From: Mycolicibacterium litorale | Lineage (GTDB): Bacteria; Actinomycetota; Actinomycetes; Mycobacteriales; Mycobacteriaceae | NCBI RefSeq assembly: GCF_010731695.1 | Contig: NZ_AP022586.1 | Span: 2,728,001 to 2,792,000, forward strand | Length of the DNA stretch: 64,000 nucleotides | Direction of reading: 5' to 3' | Part shown: piece by piece, positions 17,547-27,735 of the stretch | How positions within the stretch are numbered: the stretch's first letter is position 1 | Layout: each line of letters starts with the position of its first letter | Program-made: the position numbers and the translations under genes | The notes under the pieces: model-generated | Seen by the model: only the letters and a program-made list of their open reading frames with translations | Database searches by the model: none | What the model was told of the DNA's origin: nothing

Positions 17547-18943
17547 CGGGCACCCCCGGAGACATTGCGGCGCTGCGCCACACCGACCGCGGTGTCGACG
17601 ACGACGAATCCCAGTAGGCTGAGCCCGAGCAGCGGAATGAACCATCCGATCGCGGCGGCCACGGCCACCAGTGCCGCCACCGCCACCGGCGGGGCGCCCC
17701 GCAACACACCACGAGCCGGGGGCCGCCCACCGCTCGTCGGCCGGCGCCGCCACCACATCAGATATCCCCGCACGATGACCGTCACCAGGGCGACGGCCAA
17801 CACCGCCAGCGCGAGCTGATTGATAAGCCCGAACAGCAACCCCATGTGGAGCTGGATCCCCCACGCGGCCAGTTTCGCGGCCAGCGGCCAATCGGCGAAC
17901 CACGACGTGTCGGTCACCCGGCCGGTGGAACCGTCGACGGCAACGGCATTGTTCGACATCACCCACGGTTCGCGGGTCTGCGCGACCGTGAAGGCGGTTT
18001 CGCTGTCCGATGGGATGGACACCTCCACGGCTCCGCCGACACCGGCCGACCGCGCCGACTGCAGCACGCGGTCGACCTCGTCAACTCTCGGCGCCCCGCC
18101 GCCGCCGGAGCCCGTATCGACTCCGTGGTGGTCGTGTCCGGCCATCGCCGCCGACCCGTCGAGCGTCGTCGAGACGGCCGGCGTGTTCCACGACAGCGCC
18201 GCGCGTAACTCGGTGATGTGGTCGCCGGCGTAGCGCGACCACGTCAGGCCGGTGGCCGACAGGAACAGCAGACCCGCGGCGATCCACAGACCGACGGCGC
18301 CGTGCCAGTTCAGGGTGCGGGCGCGGCCGCGCGCGGTGCGATCCACGGTGAACAGCCGCGCGCCGGGAGCACGCCGTCGGGCGAACCAGAGACCCGCACC
18401 GGCCAGGGCGATCACCCACAGCCACGAAGCCGCCAGCTCGCTGTACATCCGCCCGGGTTCGCCGAGGTGCAGGTTGCGGTGCAGCTGGTCGATCCACGTC
18501 CGGACCGGCAGCGCGCCACTGCTCCCGTAGACAACGAGGTCGCCGACCGGTTGCGCGGTGGCCGGGTCCACGAACACCGCGCGGCGCTCGGATTCTCCGA
18601 GCGACGGGTCGTCGAACAGGACCCGCGTCGTGTCACCGGGTTCCCCGGCCGGCCGGACCGCGGTGACCGTGAGGTCGGGGCGCACCGCCTGGGCGGCCGT
18701 GATCTGTTCGCCGACCGAGCGGGATTCACCGCTGGGGTGGACGTGCAGGTGATCGCGGTAGAGAAGGTGCTCGATCGACGGCGCGATCGCGTACAACCCG
18801 CCGCTCACGGCGGCGATCAGGAGGAACGGGCCGACGAACACGCCGGCGTAGAAGTGCAATCGGCGCAGCAGCGCTGTGAGCGCGGGTTGCCGCGGAGACG
18901 AGTCGTCGGTGGTTGACGGGGTAAGTGGATCGGATGTGGTCAT
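17543..18943 (-). CDS. PepSY-associated transmembrane protein
   Basis: 466 residues. The layout is typical of PepSY_TM proteins: TM1 in LHFYAGVFVGPFLLIAAVSGGLYAI, a large extracytoplasmic region, further TM helices and a cytoplasmic Arg-rich loop (WWRRRPTSG). A His-rich stretch AMAGHDHHGVDTG in the outer region could bind metal. Relatives are linked to iron-siderophore reduction or copper uptake. Here the downstream PCuAC and DyP genes favour a role in metal or redox handling. It is the first gene of the three-gene overlapping cluster; the 157-bp gap upstream may hold a promoter. Confidence 0.85.
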   Translation of the reverse strand: MTTSDPLTPSTTDDSSPRQPALTALLRRLHFYAGVFVGPFLLIAAVSGGLYAIAPSIEHLLYRDHLHVHPSGESRSVGEQITAAQAVRPDLTVTAVRPAGEPGDTTRVLFDDPSLGESERRAVFVDPATAQPVGDLVVYGSSGALPVRTWIDQLHRNLHLGEPGRMYSELAASWLWVIALAGAGLWFARRRAPGARLFTVDRTARGRARTLNWHGAVGLWIAAGLLFLSATGLTWSRYAGDHITELRAALSWNTPAVSTTLDGSAAMAGHDHHGVDTGSGGGGAPRVDEVDRVLQSARSAGVGGAVEVSIPSDSETAFTVAQTREPWVMSNNAVAVDGSTGRVTDTSWFADWPLAAKLAAWGIQLHMGLLFGLINQLALAVLAVALVTVIVRGYLMWWRRRPTSGGRPPARGVLRGAPPVAVAALVAVAAAIGWFIPLLGLSLLGFVVVDTAVGVAQRRNVSGGAR

Positions 18944-18999
18944 GCGTGAGTGCTTTCGGCCGGTGGGGGCGCGAAGAAATGTCGCGCCGCGGGACGTCA

Positions 19000-19015
19000 G
19001 CGCTCGCCTGAGCGC
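19000..19015. terminator. Hairpin in the 18944-19100 gap
   Basis: GCGCTC, a 4-base loop and GAGCGC form a 6-bp stem between the two minus-strand genes. No U-run follows on the minus strand. Nothing else was recognised in this 157-bp gap, which should also contain the PepSY operon promoter. Confidence 0.3.
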
Positions 19016-19100
19016 CGACGGACTCGCCCGCGCACAGCGCAGGCGTCAAGGGTGTGTGAACAGCCCGCGTGGTCGCGGCGCGATCACGCGGTGTGCGGCC

Positions 19101-19637
19101 TCAGCCGCCGATCGACACCACCCGCGGCGGCGCGCGCATCCCCAGTCCGGATCGGAGCAAAAACTGTTGAACGACAACGGATATAGCGTGATGACGGCGC
19201 CTCGGCGCCGAGGGGCGGCCGCGGTGGACCAGCGTGAGCATGAGCCAGCACAGAACCGAGGCGGCGACCCGGTACAGGTGGCCGACCAGGCCGATGAGCA
19301 GGCCGAGCGCGATCGCCGCGAGCGCGTGGGCGAGCGCCATGGGCAGCGACGGCATGAGCTCGTGGCCGCCGCCGTGGTGCCCTGCGCTGACCGCCAGCAC
19401 GACGTGGGTGAGCAGTTGCCCCGCACCGACGGCGGCGATGAGCCCGGCGGCCCGCGACGGACCGTTGGCGCCTGCGAGCGCACCGACCGCCGCGCACACC
19501 AGAGCGACGAGGACCAGGGTGGGGCCGGTGGGCACGTGGCCGCCGGCCACCGCGTGCGCGGCCATCGCGAACAGGCCCGAGCACGCACCCACCAGCACGC
19601 CGCACAGGGCGCCGGCGCGGGAGGTCACCGTGCTCAC
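19101..19637 (-). CDS. Polytopic membrane protein, function unknown
   Basis: 178 residues with about five hydrophobic segments; His residues cluster in AGHHGGGHELMPSLPMALAHAL. Starts at GTG 19637. The C-terminus VVVQQFLLRSGLGMRAPPR is a conserved-looking cytoplasmic tail. No named family is recognised. It lies upstream of the PepSY-PCuAC-DyP set on the same strand but is separated by 157 bp, so membership in that operon is uncertain. The His-rich loop would suit a metal-related role (inference). Confidence 0.65.
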   Translation of the reverse strand: MSTVTSRAGALCGVLVGACSGLFAMAAHAVAGGHVPTGPTLVLVALVCAAVGALAGANGPSRAAGLIAAVGAGQLLTHVVLAVSAGHHGGGHELMPSLPMALAHALAAIALGLLIGLVGHLYRVAASVLCWLMLTLVHRGRPSAPRRRHHAISVVVQQFLLRSGLGMRAPPRVVSIGG

Positions 19638-19659
19638 GGCCCGAACCTTACCGGGTGAC

Positions 19660-19665
19660 TAGCGT
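19660..19665 (+). promoter_or_regulatory. Candidate -10 of a leaderless reductase transcript
   Basis: TAGCGT, eight bases before the ATG at 19674. Fits the TANNNT leaderless pattern. Confidence 0.45.
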
Positions 19666-19673
19666 GGCATTCC

Positions 19674-20672
19674 ATGGAGACTTTTCAGGCGCTGATCGCA
19701 CGGCAGTCCGGGGACGGGATCGACACGGCGGTCGAGACCCTCGAGGAATCGGCCCTGCCGCCGGGCGAGGTGACCATCCGGGTGCACTACTCGAGTGTGA
19801 ACTTCAAGGACGCCCTGGCCGTGACACCCAAAGGTGGTGTGGTGCGGGACTATCCGATCGTCCCGGGCATCGACCTGACCGGTGAGGTGGTGGCGTCGGA
19901 CAGCGACGAGTTCGCCGTCGGCGATCTCGTGCTCGCCCACGGCTACGACATCGGCACCGGCAAGCACGGCGGCTACGCCGAATTCGCCCGGCTCCCCGCC
20001 GACCAGGTGGTGGCCCTCGGCGAGCTGAGCCCGCGCGAGGGCGCCGCGATCGGCACCGCCGGGTTCACCGCCGCGATGAGCGTGCAGGCGCTCGCCGACC
20101 GCGGCATCCGCCCCGAAGACGGTGACATCGTGGTGACCGGCGCCAGCGGCGGGGTCGGATCGGTCAGCGTCGACCTGCTGTCAGCGCAGGGCTACCGCGT
20201 CGTCGCGTCGACCGGGAAGCCGGAACAGGCCGACCTGCTGCGCTCGCTGGGCGCGGCCGAGGTGATCGGCCGGCTCCCGGAGGATCCGGACGCCAAGCCG
20301 AGGCCACTGGGCAGAGCCCGCTGGGCGGGCGCCGTGGACTGCGTGGGTGGCGCGACCCTCGCCGACGTGCTGAGCACGCTCGCCTACGGCGGGGCGGTGG
20401 CGGCCAGCGGGCTGACCGGCGGCCCGGGCCTGAACACGACCGTGATGCCGTTCATCCTGCGCGGGGCGGCACTTCTCGGCATCGACTCGGTTCAACTGCC
20501 GATCGGCCCGCGCCGGGAGCTGTGGGCGAAGCTCGGCGGTGAGCTCAAACCACAACACCTCGCCGACCTCTCCCACGACGTCGACGTCAAGGACGTCGTG
20601 GAGGTGATCGACGAGGTGCGCGCCGGCCGGTACTCCGGCCGGGCGGTGGTGCGGGTGGCCGGCGGTTTCTGA
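19674..20672 (+). CDS. AcuI/YhdH-type NADPH-dependent MDR oxidoreductase
   Basis: 332 residues of the zinc-free medium-chain dehydrogenase/reductase superfamily. The N-terminus YSSVNFKDALAV, the middle GTAGFTAAMSVQALADRG and the Rossmann VTGASGGVGSVSVDLL match the YhdH/AcuI branch. AcuI enzymes reduce acryloyl-CoA to propionyl-CoA with NADPH. Acrylyl-CoA reduction is therefore the best guess, though generic quinone reductase activity is also possible. Single gene, with an apparently leaderless start and a strong hairpin at its 3' end. Confidence 0.85.
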   Translation: METFQALIARQSGDGIDTAVETLEESALPPGEVTIRVHYSSVNFKDALAVTPKGGVVRDYPIVPGIDLTGEVVASDSDEFAVGDLVLAHGYDIGTGKHGGYAEFARLPADQVVALGELSPREGAAIGTAGFTAAMSVQALADRGIRPEDGDIVVTGASGGVGSVSVDLLSAQGYRVVASTGKPEQADLLRSLGAAEVIGRLPEDPDAKPRPLGRARWAGAVDCVGGATLADVLSTLAYGGAVAASGLTGGPGLNTTVMPFILRGAALLGIDSVQLPIGPRRELWAKLGGELKPQHLADLSHDVDVKDVVEVIDEVRAGRYSGRAVVRVAGGF

Positions 20673-20681
20673 CCGCCGGCC
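20657..20681. terminator. Strong hairpin between convergent reductase and fbp genes
   Basis: GGCCGGCGGT and ACCGCCGGCC form a perfect 10-bp stem with a 5-base loop containing most of the reductase TGA. There is no U-run, but the stability and the convergent position favour bidirectional termination. Confidence 0.55.
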
Positions 20682-20690
20682 CACACCGGC

Positions 20691-21959
<1,269 letters not shown>

Positions 21960-21967
21960 TCAGGGCC

Positions 21968-22534
21968 ATGCCGAGGCCTCGTTCGACCGGCGCCGGCCGG
22001 CTTTCCGTCGACGACTGGATTCAGAACGGTTACGCGATCGTGGCCGAAGCGGGTCTGGCGGCGCTCAAGGTGGACCGGCTGTGCGATCGGCTCGGGGTGA
22101 CCAAGGGCAGCTTCTACTGGCACTTCGACGACATGCGCGCATACCGCGCCGCCCTGGTCGCGGAGTGGGGGCGGATGCGCGACGAGGACCGCAGGCGACT
22201 GGACGAGATGGCGGACCTTCCGCCGCGGGAACGCCTGTCGCAGATGATGTCCGAGCTTGTGAGTACCCGCCACTGGACCATGGAGCGCGCCATGCGCGAA
22301 TGGGCGCGCAGCGACGACGCGGTCGCCGCGGGCGTGCGGGCCGCCGACCGGGCCCTGGTCGCCGGGGTGCGGCGGGCACTGCTCGACGGCGGATTCGACG
22401 AAGAGGACGCCGACCTGCGGGCGAACGCGATCTTCGCCGCCGGGGTCGGGTTCATCCATCTGTCGGGCCCCACCCCGAGCGCCCGGCAGGCCGCCAGGCG
22501 TGAGCGCTTCCTCGATCTCATGCTGCGGCGCTGA
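21968..22534 (+). CDS. TetR-family transcriptional regulator
   Basis: 188 residues. The N-terminal helix-turn-helix is clear (LKVDRLCDRLGVTKGSFYWHFDDMRAY, about residues 30-60); the C-terminal ligand domain is divergent, as usual. The start at 21968 (MPRPRSTG) is preferred over 21956 because of the TAATGT hexamer. The next gene starts 36 bp downstream behind its own promoter, which carries an inverted repeat, so this regulator may control that gene. Divergent from the antigen 85 gene. Confidence 0.88.
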   Translation: MPRPRSTGAGRLSVDDWIQNGYAIVAEAGLAALKVDRLCDRLGVTKGSFYWHFDDMRAYRAALVAEWGRMRDEDRRRLDEMADLPPRERLSQMMSELVSTRHWTMERAMREWARSDDAVAAGVRAADRALVAGVRRALLDGGFDEEDADLRANAIFAAGVGFIHLSGPTPSARQAARRERFLDLMLRR

Positions 22535-22543
22535 CCGCTTCCA

Positions 22544-22564
22544 TACTAAAAAGTACGGTAGGGT
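22544..22564 (+). promoter_or_regulatory. Inverted repeat plus -10 upstream of the flavoprotein gene
   Basis: TACT-AAAA-AGTA (22544-22555) ends three bases before TAGGGT (22559-22564), which is six bases from ATG 22571. The repeat lies where a repressor would block RNA polymerase. The adjacent TetR is the obvious candidate ligand. Confidence 0.5.
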
Positions 22565-22570
22565 CCGGCC

Positions 22571-23728
22571 ATGGCCGCAGCCTCTGGTGTCGAAGCCCGT
22601 CTGAGCCCGGCGCGTCTGGCCGAACGAGCACCCGAAGCCGAACGGTTGCGGCGTCTGCCGCAGGCGACGGTGGACGACCTCGTCGCATCGAAGATCACCG
22701 ACCTGCTGGTGCCGGCCCGCTACGGCGGCCGAGAGGCGTCCTACCCGGAGATCCTGCGGCCGGTGCGCGAGCTGGCGCACGGCTGCGCGTCGAGCGCGTG
22801 GACCATCGGCTTCTACGTCCTGCACAACTGGATGGTCGCGTTGTTCGACGAACAAGCGCAGGCCGAGGCGTTCGCCGACCGCCCGTTCCTCGCACCGGCC
22901 CCGCTCGCGCCCACCGGCCGCGGCCGTCCCGACGGCGACGGGATACGGCTGAGTGGGCGCTGGTCCTGGGCGACGGGCGTGATGCACGGCAACTGGATCA
23001 TGGTGGGCGCGCTGTGCGGACCCGACGAGGCCATCTACCCGGCGCTCGCCCTGCTGCCGATCGGCGACGTCACCGTCGAGGACGTCTGGCACACCGACGG
23101 GATGCGCGCCACCGGCTCCAACGATGTGGTCATCGAGGACGCGTACGTGCCGGCGCACCGCCTGGTGCGCGTGGCGGACATCCACGCGGGTACCGCGCCC
23201 GGTGCGGCGTTGCATGACGCACCCGCCTACCGCTGGCCGATGGTGCCCGCCCTGGCGTTTCTGGCCGCGATGCCCGCCCTGGGCAGCGCCGAACGCGTCC
23301 TCGAGATCTACACGGAACGCCTCGGCGAGCGAGTGCTGGCCTTTGAGGGTGTGAAGCAGCAGGACAAGCCGCTCGCCCAGGCCCGACTCGGTGAGGCCGA
23401 CGTGCGCCTGCGGGCGCTGCGCGCACTGCTCGACGACGCCGTCGGCGGCATCGAGCAGCGGGTCCGTGACGGCGACGAGGTGCCGCTGATCGTGCGCGCA
23501 CAGGCCCGGATGGCCGCGGCGCACATCGTGCACGAGTCCCGCGCGCTCATCGGCATGCTGATGTCGGCCTCAGGGGCGAGCGCGCATTTCGTGACGAACC
23601 CGTTGCAGCGGGCCAAACGCGACGTCGACGTTCTCGCCGGTCACGTGATCTTCGATTACGACACGAGCCGCGAATTGGCGGGCACACTGGCGGTCGGCGC
23701 ACGGATTCCGCCGTTCGCGATGGTGTGA
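22571..23728 (+). CDS. Acyl-CoA-dehydrogenase-fold flavin monooxygenase-like protein
   Basis: 385 residues. It belongs to the group of acyl-CoA dehydrogenase-like flavoproteins that includes HsaA and the two-component FMN/FAD monooxygenases. The N-terminus has VPARYGGREASYPE, the middle LSGRWSWATGVMHGNWIMVGA and the C-terminus NPLQRAKRDVDVLAGHVIFD, patterns typical of that group. No catalytic Glu of classical acyl-CoA dehydrogenases is obvious. It may hydroxylate an aromatic or similar substrate with a separate flavin reductase, which is not seen nearby. Possibly controlled by the adjacent TetR. Confidence 0.75.
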   Translation: MAAASGVEARLSPARLAERAPEAERLRRLPQATVDDLVASKITDLLVPARYGGREASYPEILRPVRELAHGCASSAWTIGFYVLHNWMVALFDEQAQAEAFADRPFLAPAPLAPTGRGRPDGDGIRLSGRWSWATGVMHGNWIMVGALCGPDEAIYPALALLPIGDVTVEDVWHTDGMRATGSNDVVIEDAYVPAHRLVRVADIHAGTAPGAALHDAPAYRWPMVPALAFLAAMPALGSAERVLEIYTERLGERVLAFEGVKQQDKPLAQARLGEADVRLRALRALLDDAVGGIEQRVRDGDEVPLIVRAQARMAAAHIVHESRALIGMLMSASGASAHFVTNPLQRAKRDVDVLAGHVIFDYDTSRELAGTLAVGARIPPFAMV

Positions 23729-23751
23729 GCGGGGCGACGAAGGAGGACGAG

Positions 23752-24138
23752 ATGGCCGGCCTGCGCGACACGGTGGCCCACACGTTCCAGAAGCGCATCG
23801 CCAACCCGGTCATGCGCCGGCTGCCGTTCCAGACGCTGCTGGAGACCACCGGCCGCAGATCCGGCCGGCCCCGCCGAACCCCGTTGGGCGGGAAGCGAAT
23901 CGGTGATCAGTTCTGGTTCGTCTCGGAGTTCGGCGAGCGATCGCAGTACATCCGCAACATCCAGGCCGACCCTCACGTGCGTGTGCGCCTGCACGGCCGG
24001 TGGCACTCGGGTGTCGCGCATCTGCTGCCCGACGACGATCCGCAGGCGCGACTGCGGGAGCTGCCGCAGTTCAACAGTTTCGGGGTGCGCACGTTCGGCA
24101 CGAATCTGCTCACCGTCCGGGTGGACCTGACCGACTGA
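23752..24138 (+). CDS. Deazaflavin (F420)-dependent nitroreductase-family protein
   Basis: 128 residues of the DUF385/Ddn split-barrel family, which uses reduced F420. Family pattern: LLETTGRRSGRPRRTPLG, then FVSEFGERSQYIRNIQADPHVRVRLHGRWHSGVAHLLPDDD. The start is fixed by AAGGAGG six bases upstream of ATG 23752. It follows the flavoprotein gene by 23 bp and is likely in the same operon. Substrate unknown; relatives reduce quinones or nitro compounds. Confidence 0.88.
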   Translation: MAGLRDTVAHTFQKRIANPVMRRLPFQTLLETTGRRSGRPRRTPLGGKRIGDQFWFVSEFGERSQYIRNIQADPHVRVRLHGRWHSGVAHLLPDDDPQARLRELPQFNSFGVRTFGTNLLTVRVDLTD

Positions 24139-24175
24139 ACGTGTCGGCGCCGAACCCTTGTGGATGACGGGAGAT

Positions 24176-24198
24176 AAAAGTAACGTCAGTTTTAGTTT
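24176..24198 (+). promoter_or_regulatory. Imperfect operator and -10 of the catabolic operon
   Basis: AAAAGTAACGTCAGTTTT (24176-24193) is an inverted repeat with 7 of 9 paired positions. It abuts TAGTTT (24193-24198), a good -10 for the downstream eight-gene operon. A TetR gene inside that operon may act here. Confidence 0.5.
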
Positions 24199-24236
24199 GT
24201 GCCGCTCCCCCACGCGAACAGTCAATGGAGACTTCG

Positions 24237-25343
24237 ATGGAATCGTTCGTTCACCTGCGCAAAGGCAAGACGCCCCGGCGGCCGCACGCCGACCTCGACG
24301 GCCAGAAAGACGACGAGCTCGGTCGCGGCGGGTTCACCGGACGGACCGCCAACATGTATCGGCGCAACGACCCCACCGCATTCCGCACCGTCGGACCGCT
24401 TCGCCCACTCGACGTCCTGGGTGATCAGCTCAAACCCGCCGACGCCACCGACGCCAACGGCGCACCGCTGCTGATGTTCTCCAACGCCGACTGTCAGGTG
24501 CTGCTCTCCCGGCGCACCGACCAGATGCCGTACTTCGCCCGCTACGTCGACGGAGATCTGCTGTCGTTCGTGCACACCGGTTCCGGGGTGTTCGAGACCG
24601 AGTTCGGACCGCTGCGCTACCGCGCCGGCGACTGGGTCTACATCCCGAAGGCGTGCACGTTCCGCCAGGTCCCCGACGCCGAGTCGATGCTGCTGATGAT
24701 CCAGTCCGCCGAGGAGTTCCGCGTGCCGCCCCCCGGACCGCTCGGCAGGCACTTCCCCTTCGACCCCACCCAGGCCACCATCCCCGAGCCGGAGCCGATC
24801 GACGACGGCGTCGGCCCCCGGGTCGACGGCGAGTACGAAGTGCGGCTGTTCCACGAGGGCGGACCGACATCGCTGTTCTATCAACATCATCCGCTCGACG
24901 TGGAGGGATGGCGCGGCGACAACTTCGCGTTCACCTTCAACATCAGCGACTACCACGTCATCACGTCCGACAGCGTGCACCTGCCGGCCACCGCGCATCT
25001 GTTCATGCAGGCCACCGGGGTGTACGTGATGAACTTCCTGCCGAAGCCCGCCGAGGGTGTGCCCGGTACCGAACGCACACCCTGGTATCACCGCAACGTC
25101 GACTACGACGAGATCGCGTTCTTCCACGGCGGTTCGCTGTACGGCATCCCGATGCCGCCGGGGCTGATCTCCCACGCGCCGCAGGGTGTCCACCACGGCG
25201 CGCCGGAGAAGGCGCGGGAACGCGCCCGCCGGAAGTTCGACGAATTCCAGCGGGTCGACTGGCAGGTCATCGCCGTCGACACCCGTAAGCGGCTGATCCC
25301 GTCACCGGAAGTGCTGGCCAACGATCTGGGGCAGCATTCGTGA
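24237..25343 (+). CDS. Homogentisate 1,2-dioxygenase-like protein
   Basis: 368 residues, shorter than animal HGD (~445) but typical of a bacterial homologue group. The C-terminal half holds a plausible Fe(II) triad: PWYHRNVDYDEIAFFHGG gives a His and a Glu, and GLISHAPQGVHHG gives further His. HGD opens the homogentisate ring in tyrosine/phenylacetate breakdown. Whether this branch uses homogentisate is uncertain, because maleylacetoacetate isomerase and fumarylacetoacetase genes are absent here. The start at ATG 24237 was chosen because GGAG lies seven bases upstream. It overlaps the next gene (GTGA) and heads the operon. Confidence 0.78.
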   Translation: MESFVHLRKGKTPRRPHADLDGQKDDELGRGGFTGRTANMYRRNDPTAFRTVGPLRPLDVLGDQLKPADATDANGAPLLMFSNADCQVLLSRRTDQMPYFARYVDGDLLSFVHTGSGVFETEFGPLRYRAGDWVYIPKACTFRQVPDAESMLLMIQSAEEFRVPPPGPLGRHFPFDPTQATIPEPEPIDDGVGPRVDGEYEVRLFHEGGPTSLFYQHHPLDVEGWRGDNFAFTFNISDYHVITSDSVHLPATAHLFMQATGVYVMNFLPKPAEGVPGTERTPWYHRNVDYDEIAFFHGGSLYGIPMPPGLISHAPQGVHHGAPEKARERARRKFDEFQRVDWQVIAVDTRKRLIPSPEVLANDLGQHS

Positions 25344-26539
25344 CGACCGCCGTGCGCTACGAATACGACCGCATCCCGTATCTCGTTGCCTATCAGAACA
25401 CCTCAGCGGTGCGTGACGTCTACGGCGGCGTCGCCGAACTCGTCGTGCTGGAGAGCCATCTACTGCGCCCGCGCGACAAGCCCTCGGACACCGTGTTGGT
25501 GTTCATGCACCCGATCGGCGGCGGCGCGTACCTGCCGATGATGAACGCGCTCGCCAAGGCCGGCCACCACGTCATCTACTGCAACAGCCGGTTCCGCGGC
25601 ACCGATTCGGCGCTGCTGATGGAGAAGGTCGTCGAAGACCTCGGCGAGGCGATCAAGGACGCCAAGAACCGGCTGGGCTACGAGAAGGTGGTGCTCGCCG
25701 GCTGGAGCGGCGGCGGGTCGCTGTCGGTGTTCTACCAGCAGCAGGCGCAGCATCCGACCGTGACGGCGAGCCCGTCCGGGGACGGCCCCGACCTGACCAA
25801 GCTGGGGCTGATCCCCGCCGACGGCATCATGCTGCTGGCCGCCCACATCAGCCGCCACGGCACGCTGACCGAATGGCTCGACGCCTCGATCCTCGACGAG
25901 GCCGACCCCACCGACCGCGACCCTGAACTCGACCTCTACAACCCCGACAACCCCCACCAGCCGCCCTACACCGCCGAATTCCTCGAGCGGTACCGCGCCG
26001 CCCAGATCGCCCGGAACCGGCGAATCACCGCGTGGGTCAAGGACAAACTGGCCGAGCTGCGGTCGAGCGGAAGGCCCGGAGCGGACGTCGCCGAGTTCGC
26101 GTTCGTCGTGCACGGCACCATGGCCGACCCGCGCTGGCTGGACCCCACCGTCGACCCCAACGACCGCGCACCGGGCACCTGCTACCTCGGCGATCCAGAG
26201 GTGGTGAACATGAGCCCGGTGGGCCTGGCCCGGTTCTGCACACTGCGCAGCTGGCTGTCGCAGTGGAGCTACGACGACGCCAACGGTGACGCGGTGAAGG
26301 CGGGCCCGGACATCGCGGTGCCCACGCTGGTGATCGGCAACCTCGCCGACGACGCGTGCACACCGAGCCACACCCGGCGGCTGTTCGAGGCCATCGGCCA
26401 CCCCGACAAGGAGATGCACGAGATCCCAGGGGCCAACCACTACTACTCCGGACCCGACCAACGTGAGACGCTGCGGGAGGCGGTCGGCATCTGCACCGAC
26501 TGGCTGCACCGGCACGGGTTCTCTTCGGAGGTGGGATGA
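25340..26539 (+). CDS. Alpha/beta-hydrolase family protein
   Basis: 399 residues. A nucleophile elbow GWSGGGS and an HPIGGGAYLP oxyanion-type loop are present, with a late acidic residue (NLADDACTP) and His in IPGANHYYSGP, completing an alpha/beta-hydrolase triad. Begins at GTG overlapping the dioxygenase stop and ends overlapping the CoA-transferase start. It could cleave a C-C or ester/thioester bond in the product of the upstream dioxygenase (inference). No closer family is recognised. Confidence 0.8.
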   Translation: MTTAVRYEYDRIPYLVAYQNTSAVRDVYGGVAELVVLESHLLRPRDKPSDTVLVFMHPIGGGAYLPMMNALAKAGHHVIYCNSRFRGTDSALLMEKVVEDLGEAIKDAKNRLGYEKVVLAGWSGGGSLSVFYQQQAQHPTVTASPSGDGPDLTKLGLIPADGIMLLAAHISRHGTLTEWLDASILDEADPTDRDPELDLYNPDNPHQPPYTAEFLERYRAAQIARNRRITAWVKDKLAELRSSGRPGADVAEFAFVVHGTMADPRWLDPTVDPNDRAPGTCYLGDPEVVNMSPVGLARFCTLRSWLSQWSYDDANGDAVKAGPDIAVPTLVIGNLADDACTPSHTRRLFEAIGHPDKEMHEIPGANHYYSGPDQRETLREAVGICTDWLHRHGFSSEVG

Positions 26540-27735
26540 CAGGCGCACTGGACGGTATCCGGGTCATCGAGATCGGCACGCTGATCTCCGGCCCGTTCGC
26601 CGGACGGTTACTCGGCGACATGGGCGCCGAGGTGCTCAAGATCGAGCCGCCCGGCGCCCCCGACCCGCTGCGCACCTGGGGCCAGGCCGAACTCCACGGG
26701 CACCGCTTCTTCTGGACCGTGCACGCGCGCAACAAGAAAGCCATCACGCTGGACCTGCGCACCCCGCGCGGCCGCGAGATCTTCCTCGAACTCGTCGAGC
26801 AGACCGACATCATCGTCGAGAACTTCCGGCCCGGCACCCTCGAGCGGTGGGACCTCGGCTACGACGTACTTCGCAGCCGGAACAAGGGCATCATCCTGGT
26901 GCGGGTCTCGGGTTACGGCCAGACCGGCCCCGATGCCCACCGAGCGGGGTACGCGTCGGTCGCCGAGGCGGCCAGCGGCCTACGCCACCTCAACGGCTTC
27001 CCCGGCGGACCCCCGCCCCGGCTGGCGCTCTCCCTGGGCGACAGCCTGGCCGGCATGTTCGCCGCACAGGGTGCGCTCGCCGCGCTGTACCGGCGCACCG
27101 TCACCGGTGAGGGCCAGGTCGTCGACACCGCGCTGACCGAATCCTGCCTGGCGGTCCAGGAGTCGACGATCCCGGACTACGACGTCGGCGGTGTGGTGCG
27201 CGGCCCGTCGGGCACTCGCCTGGAGGGGATCGCCCCGTCCAACATCTACCGCACCGCCGACGGCAGCTGGGTCGTCATCGCGGCCAACCAGGACACGGTC
27301 TTCCGCCGGCTGTGCGCCGCCATGGAACAGCCGGAGCTGGCGACCGACGACCGCTTCGCCGACCACTCGGCACGCGGCCGCAACCAGGACGAACTGGACA
27401 AGATCATCGGCGGCTGGGCGGCCGAACGCCAACCCGACGACATCATCGCGACGCTGTCGGCCGCCGGTGTCATCGCCGGGCCGATCAACACCGTCGCCGA
27501 CGTGGTCGACGACCCACAGCTGCGGGCGCGCGGAATGATCGCCGAGCACTGGGACGAGCGCGTCGAACGCACCGTCCTCGGCCCCGGAATCGTGCCGGTG
27601 CTGTCGGAGTCGCCGGGAGAGATCCGCAATGCCGGCCCGGCGCGCCCCGGTCACCACAACGACGAGGTGTACGCCGGGATTCTCGGCAAGACCGCCGAGG
27701 AACTGGCCGAGCTGCGTGCCGAGGGGGTGCTGTGA
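26536..27735 (+). CDS. CaiB/BaiF family III CoA-transferase
   Basis: 399 residues. Family III pattern: LDGIRVIEIGTLISGPFAGRLLGDMGAEVLKIE at the N-terminus, LDLRTPRGREIFLEL, and the conserved Asp region VDTALTESCLAVQE. These enzymes move CoA between carboxylic acids without a ping-pong intermediate pool. Its place before an HMG-CoA-lyase-like gene suggests it activates a dicarboxylic or hydroxy acid for cleavage. ATGA overlap upstream and GTGA overlap downstream give tight coupling. Confidence 0.9.
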   Translation: MTGALDGIRVIEIGTLISGPFAGRLLGDMGAEVLKIEPPGAPDPLRTWGQAELHGHRFFWTVHARNKKAITLDLRTPRGREIFLELVEQTDIIVENFRPGTLERWDLGYDVLRSRNKGIILVRVSGYGQTGPDAHRAGYASVAEAASGLRHLNGFPGGPPPRLALSLGDSLAGMFAAQGALAALYRRTVTGEGQVVDTALTESCLAVQESTIPDYDVGGVVRGPSGTRLEGIAPSNIYRTADGSWVVIAANQDTVFRRLCAAMEQPELATDDRFADHSARGRNQDELDKIIGGWAAERQPDDIIATLSAAGVIAGPINTVADVVDDPQLRARGMIAEHWDERVERTVLGPGIVPVLSESPGEIRNAGPARPGHHNDEVYAGILGKTAEELAELRAEGVL

